15,672 nt of DNA from Microcoleus asticus IPMA8 (GTDB taxonomy: Bacteria > Cyanobacteriota > Cyanobacteriia > Cyanobacteriales > Microcoleaceae). The DNA lies in NCBI RefSeq assembly GCF_013179805.1, contig NZ_SRRZ01000156.1, forward strand, positions 1-15,672, written 5' to 3'. The translations under genes and the position numbers were made by a program. Below are positions 14,817-15,672 of this stretch, piece after piece (the first letter of the stretch is position 1; each line of letters starts with the position of its first letter). Under the pieces are notes generated by a model, which had not been told where the DNA came from, did no database searches, and was given only the letters and a program-made list of their open reading frames with translations.

Positions 14817-14932
14817 ATCGGTTCCAACGAAAAAAAACCGTTGGAAGAAACGGCGAAAGTCCGGCGTAGATCCGGCGCTGTCCCGCAAATGTGATGAGAT
14901 TATACAGTCTCTTAGTCAGAATGCCCGCCGAT
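14817..14932 (+). promoter_or_regulatory. Cobalamin riboswitch
   Basis: RNA element that binds a B12 cofactor and usually represses cobalamin transport or synthesis genes. The consensus blocks appear in order. The closing stem is ATCGG (14817-14821) with CCGAT (14928-14932). A hairpin TTCCAACG/CGTTGGAA lies at 14822-14846. GGCGAAAGTCC is at 14852-14862, and the B12-box-like GCTGTCCCGCAAATGTGA at 14877-14894 differs only slightly from the usual CCGC-ACTGTGA. A small GAGA/TCTC stem is followed by AGTCAGAATGCCCGCC at 14914-14929. Downstream, CTAAGAG (14956-14962) can pair with CTCTTAG (14909-14915) inside the aptamer, a candidate expression platform. No open reading frame of useful length starts in the next several hundred bases, so the regulated gene is lost, displaced or unrecognised. 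Confidence 0.88.
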
Positions 14933-15414
14933 ATCCCAAACCTGTTCTTTTTCGTCTAAGAGGCATAGATGATCGTTAATTCAGCATTCTCAAAATTAAT
15001 GTATTATGGCGAGCGGTCTATTCACTTAGAAAGATATTGATTAGATTTCACTTATTCCTGATAGATTTTTAGTCAAGTAATAGTTTATTCATGACTATGA
15101 AGACTAGGCTATCGTCCACCAATTGCTAAGCTAATCAGCATTTAAGTTGCACATCAACAAATAATTAAACCATGAGTATGCCATTGCCCCGACGCCGCCC
15201 CAAATATACAATTTAAATGTGCAATATCTGAATTATTTCACTGTAGTTTGGCGCTACTTTTTGCAAATAATACCCTGTAATGGTCTCAACTCAGTTTCAG
15301 TATATTTTCGCTGTCAATACGGTTCCGCATCACTTGCAATTCCTAACTGAATTATCGCTAACAGATTATCTGTAACGACCGTCAAGAGAGGCATCCGCTA
15401 TCTCAATTTTGCTT
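14933..15414. other. AT-rich region without a clear gene
   Basis: This stretch behind the riboswitch has stops in all forward frames at short intervals. The only open piece I noted is a 31-codon frame from ATG 15280 to TAA 15375, in the same frame as the GAF-like remnant that follows. It has no ribosome binding site and no recognisable similarity. The stretch may be decayed coding sequence formerly controlled by the riboswitch. Confidence 0.45.
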
Positions 15415-15606
15415 GAAATCATTGCGACCTACAATCCCACCCAATAAATTATTATTCTGCTAATAGGTCACGGTTAAATAGAAATCGATTTACTGCAACG
15501 ATTAGCAATTACTCTTGCCGTTTGTTATGAGCAAGTACGTCAACGTTGGGCTGAATTTCAGCTTTGCGACATAACTCAAAGCTGGGGGGGTGACAAATAT
15601 AGCTAG
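15415..15606 (+). pseudogene. Decayed GAF-domain fragment
   Basis: A single plus-strand frame reads EIIATYNPTQ, stop, IIILLIGHG, stop, then IEIDLLQRLAITLAVCYEQ and VRQRWAEFQLCDITQSWGG before a TAG at 15604. EIDLLQRLA followed by a run like LAVCYEQ closely resembles the last helix of cyanobacterial phytochrome-type GAF domains (EIDLLQQLATQLAIAIQQ). LLIGH just upstream resembles the WGLLIAHQ strand of the same domain, with about ten residues missing between. Two internal stops and lost sequence make it a remnant. Parent proteins of this kind are multidomain sensor kinases or cyclases. The resemblance is from memory and short, hence the modest confidence. Confidence 0.4.
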
Positions 15607-15672
15607 GAACCTTGCCGGAGCAAGGTTGCAGCTCTGAGACCACGTTGATAAAAGTGACGCTTATTACGAGTT
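15590..15672 (+). ncRNA. Structured segment, possible 5' end of a group II intron
   Basis: Directly after the GAF-like fragment and a G7 run, the sequence starts GTGACAAATATAG and contains a perfect stem AACCTTGC/GCAAGGTT with a CGGA loop (15608-15627). AGCTCTGAGACC then follows. A 5' GTG start followed by compact stem-loops recalls domain I of bacterial group II introns, which often sit inside or beside decayed genes. The window ends before any reverse transcriptase or domain V could be seen, so this is tentative. Confidence 0.25.

Noticed and set aside
14392..14979. Long plus-strand open frame (195 codons)
   Set aside because: It runs through the cobalamin riboswitch, has no ribosome binding site and translates to sequence with no family resemblance; the RNA element explains the conservation.

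Overview
The window looks like chromosomal DNA of a filamentous cyanobacterium, probably an Oscillatoriales relative such as Microcoleus, Oscillatoria or Phormidium. The grounds are about a dozen HIP1 octamers (GCGATCGC) spread through genes, heptanucleotide STRR repeats, short palindromic repeats of the GGTGCGCA and GGGACACGGC types, and gene families common in that group. The genus is an inference; the cyanobacterial assignment is firm.

Layout, left to right. The 3' part of a PAS-GGDEF diguanylate cyclase (to 733) is followed by a 680-bp gene-free stretch with two 152-bp copies of a MITE-like repeat. Then comes a leftward block: a MuiA-like DUF4139 protein (1414-3078), a frameshifted Uma2-family gene (3142-3740), a methylenetetrahydrofolate reductase (3854-4744), TrpS (4869-5879) and an HlyD-type membrane fusion protein (6028-7143). 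STRR heptad arrays flank trpS on both sides.

The accessory core is a small peptide-export locus at 6028-10407. The HlyD gene points left. Pointing right from the same 339-bp intergenic region are two small genes (7483-7710 and 7879-8058) and a C39-peptidase ABC exporter (8197-10407). Both small proteins have a 24-residue double-glycine leader with matching positions, but unrelated cores: one Ser/Asn-rich, the other Tyr/Arg-rich with two Cys. Exporter, adaptor and precursors together make a self-contained bacteriocin-like secretion system. No modification enzyme or recognisable immunity gene lies in the window. A strong hairpin separates the peptides from the exporter.

Next is a housekeeping stretch: citramalate synthase (leftward, 10508-12121), a small 2Fe-2S ferredoxin (12239-12577), a ThiO-like glycine oxidase (12729-13826) flanked by two related palindromes, and a leftward hypothetical gene (13906-14373).

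The last 1.3 kb holds no intact gene. It contains a convincing cobalamin riboswitch (14817-14932) with no open reading frame behind it, a probable decayed GAF-domain fragment (15415-15606), and a structured-looking segment at the right edge that may be the 5' end of a group II intron. This end looks like a decaying or mobile-element-disturbed region.
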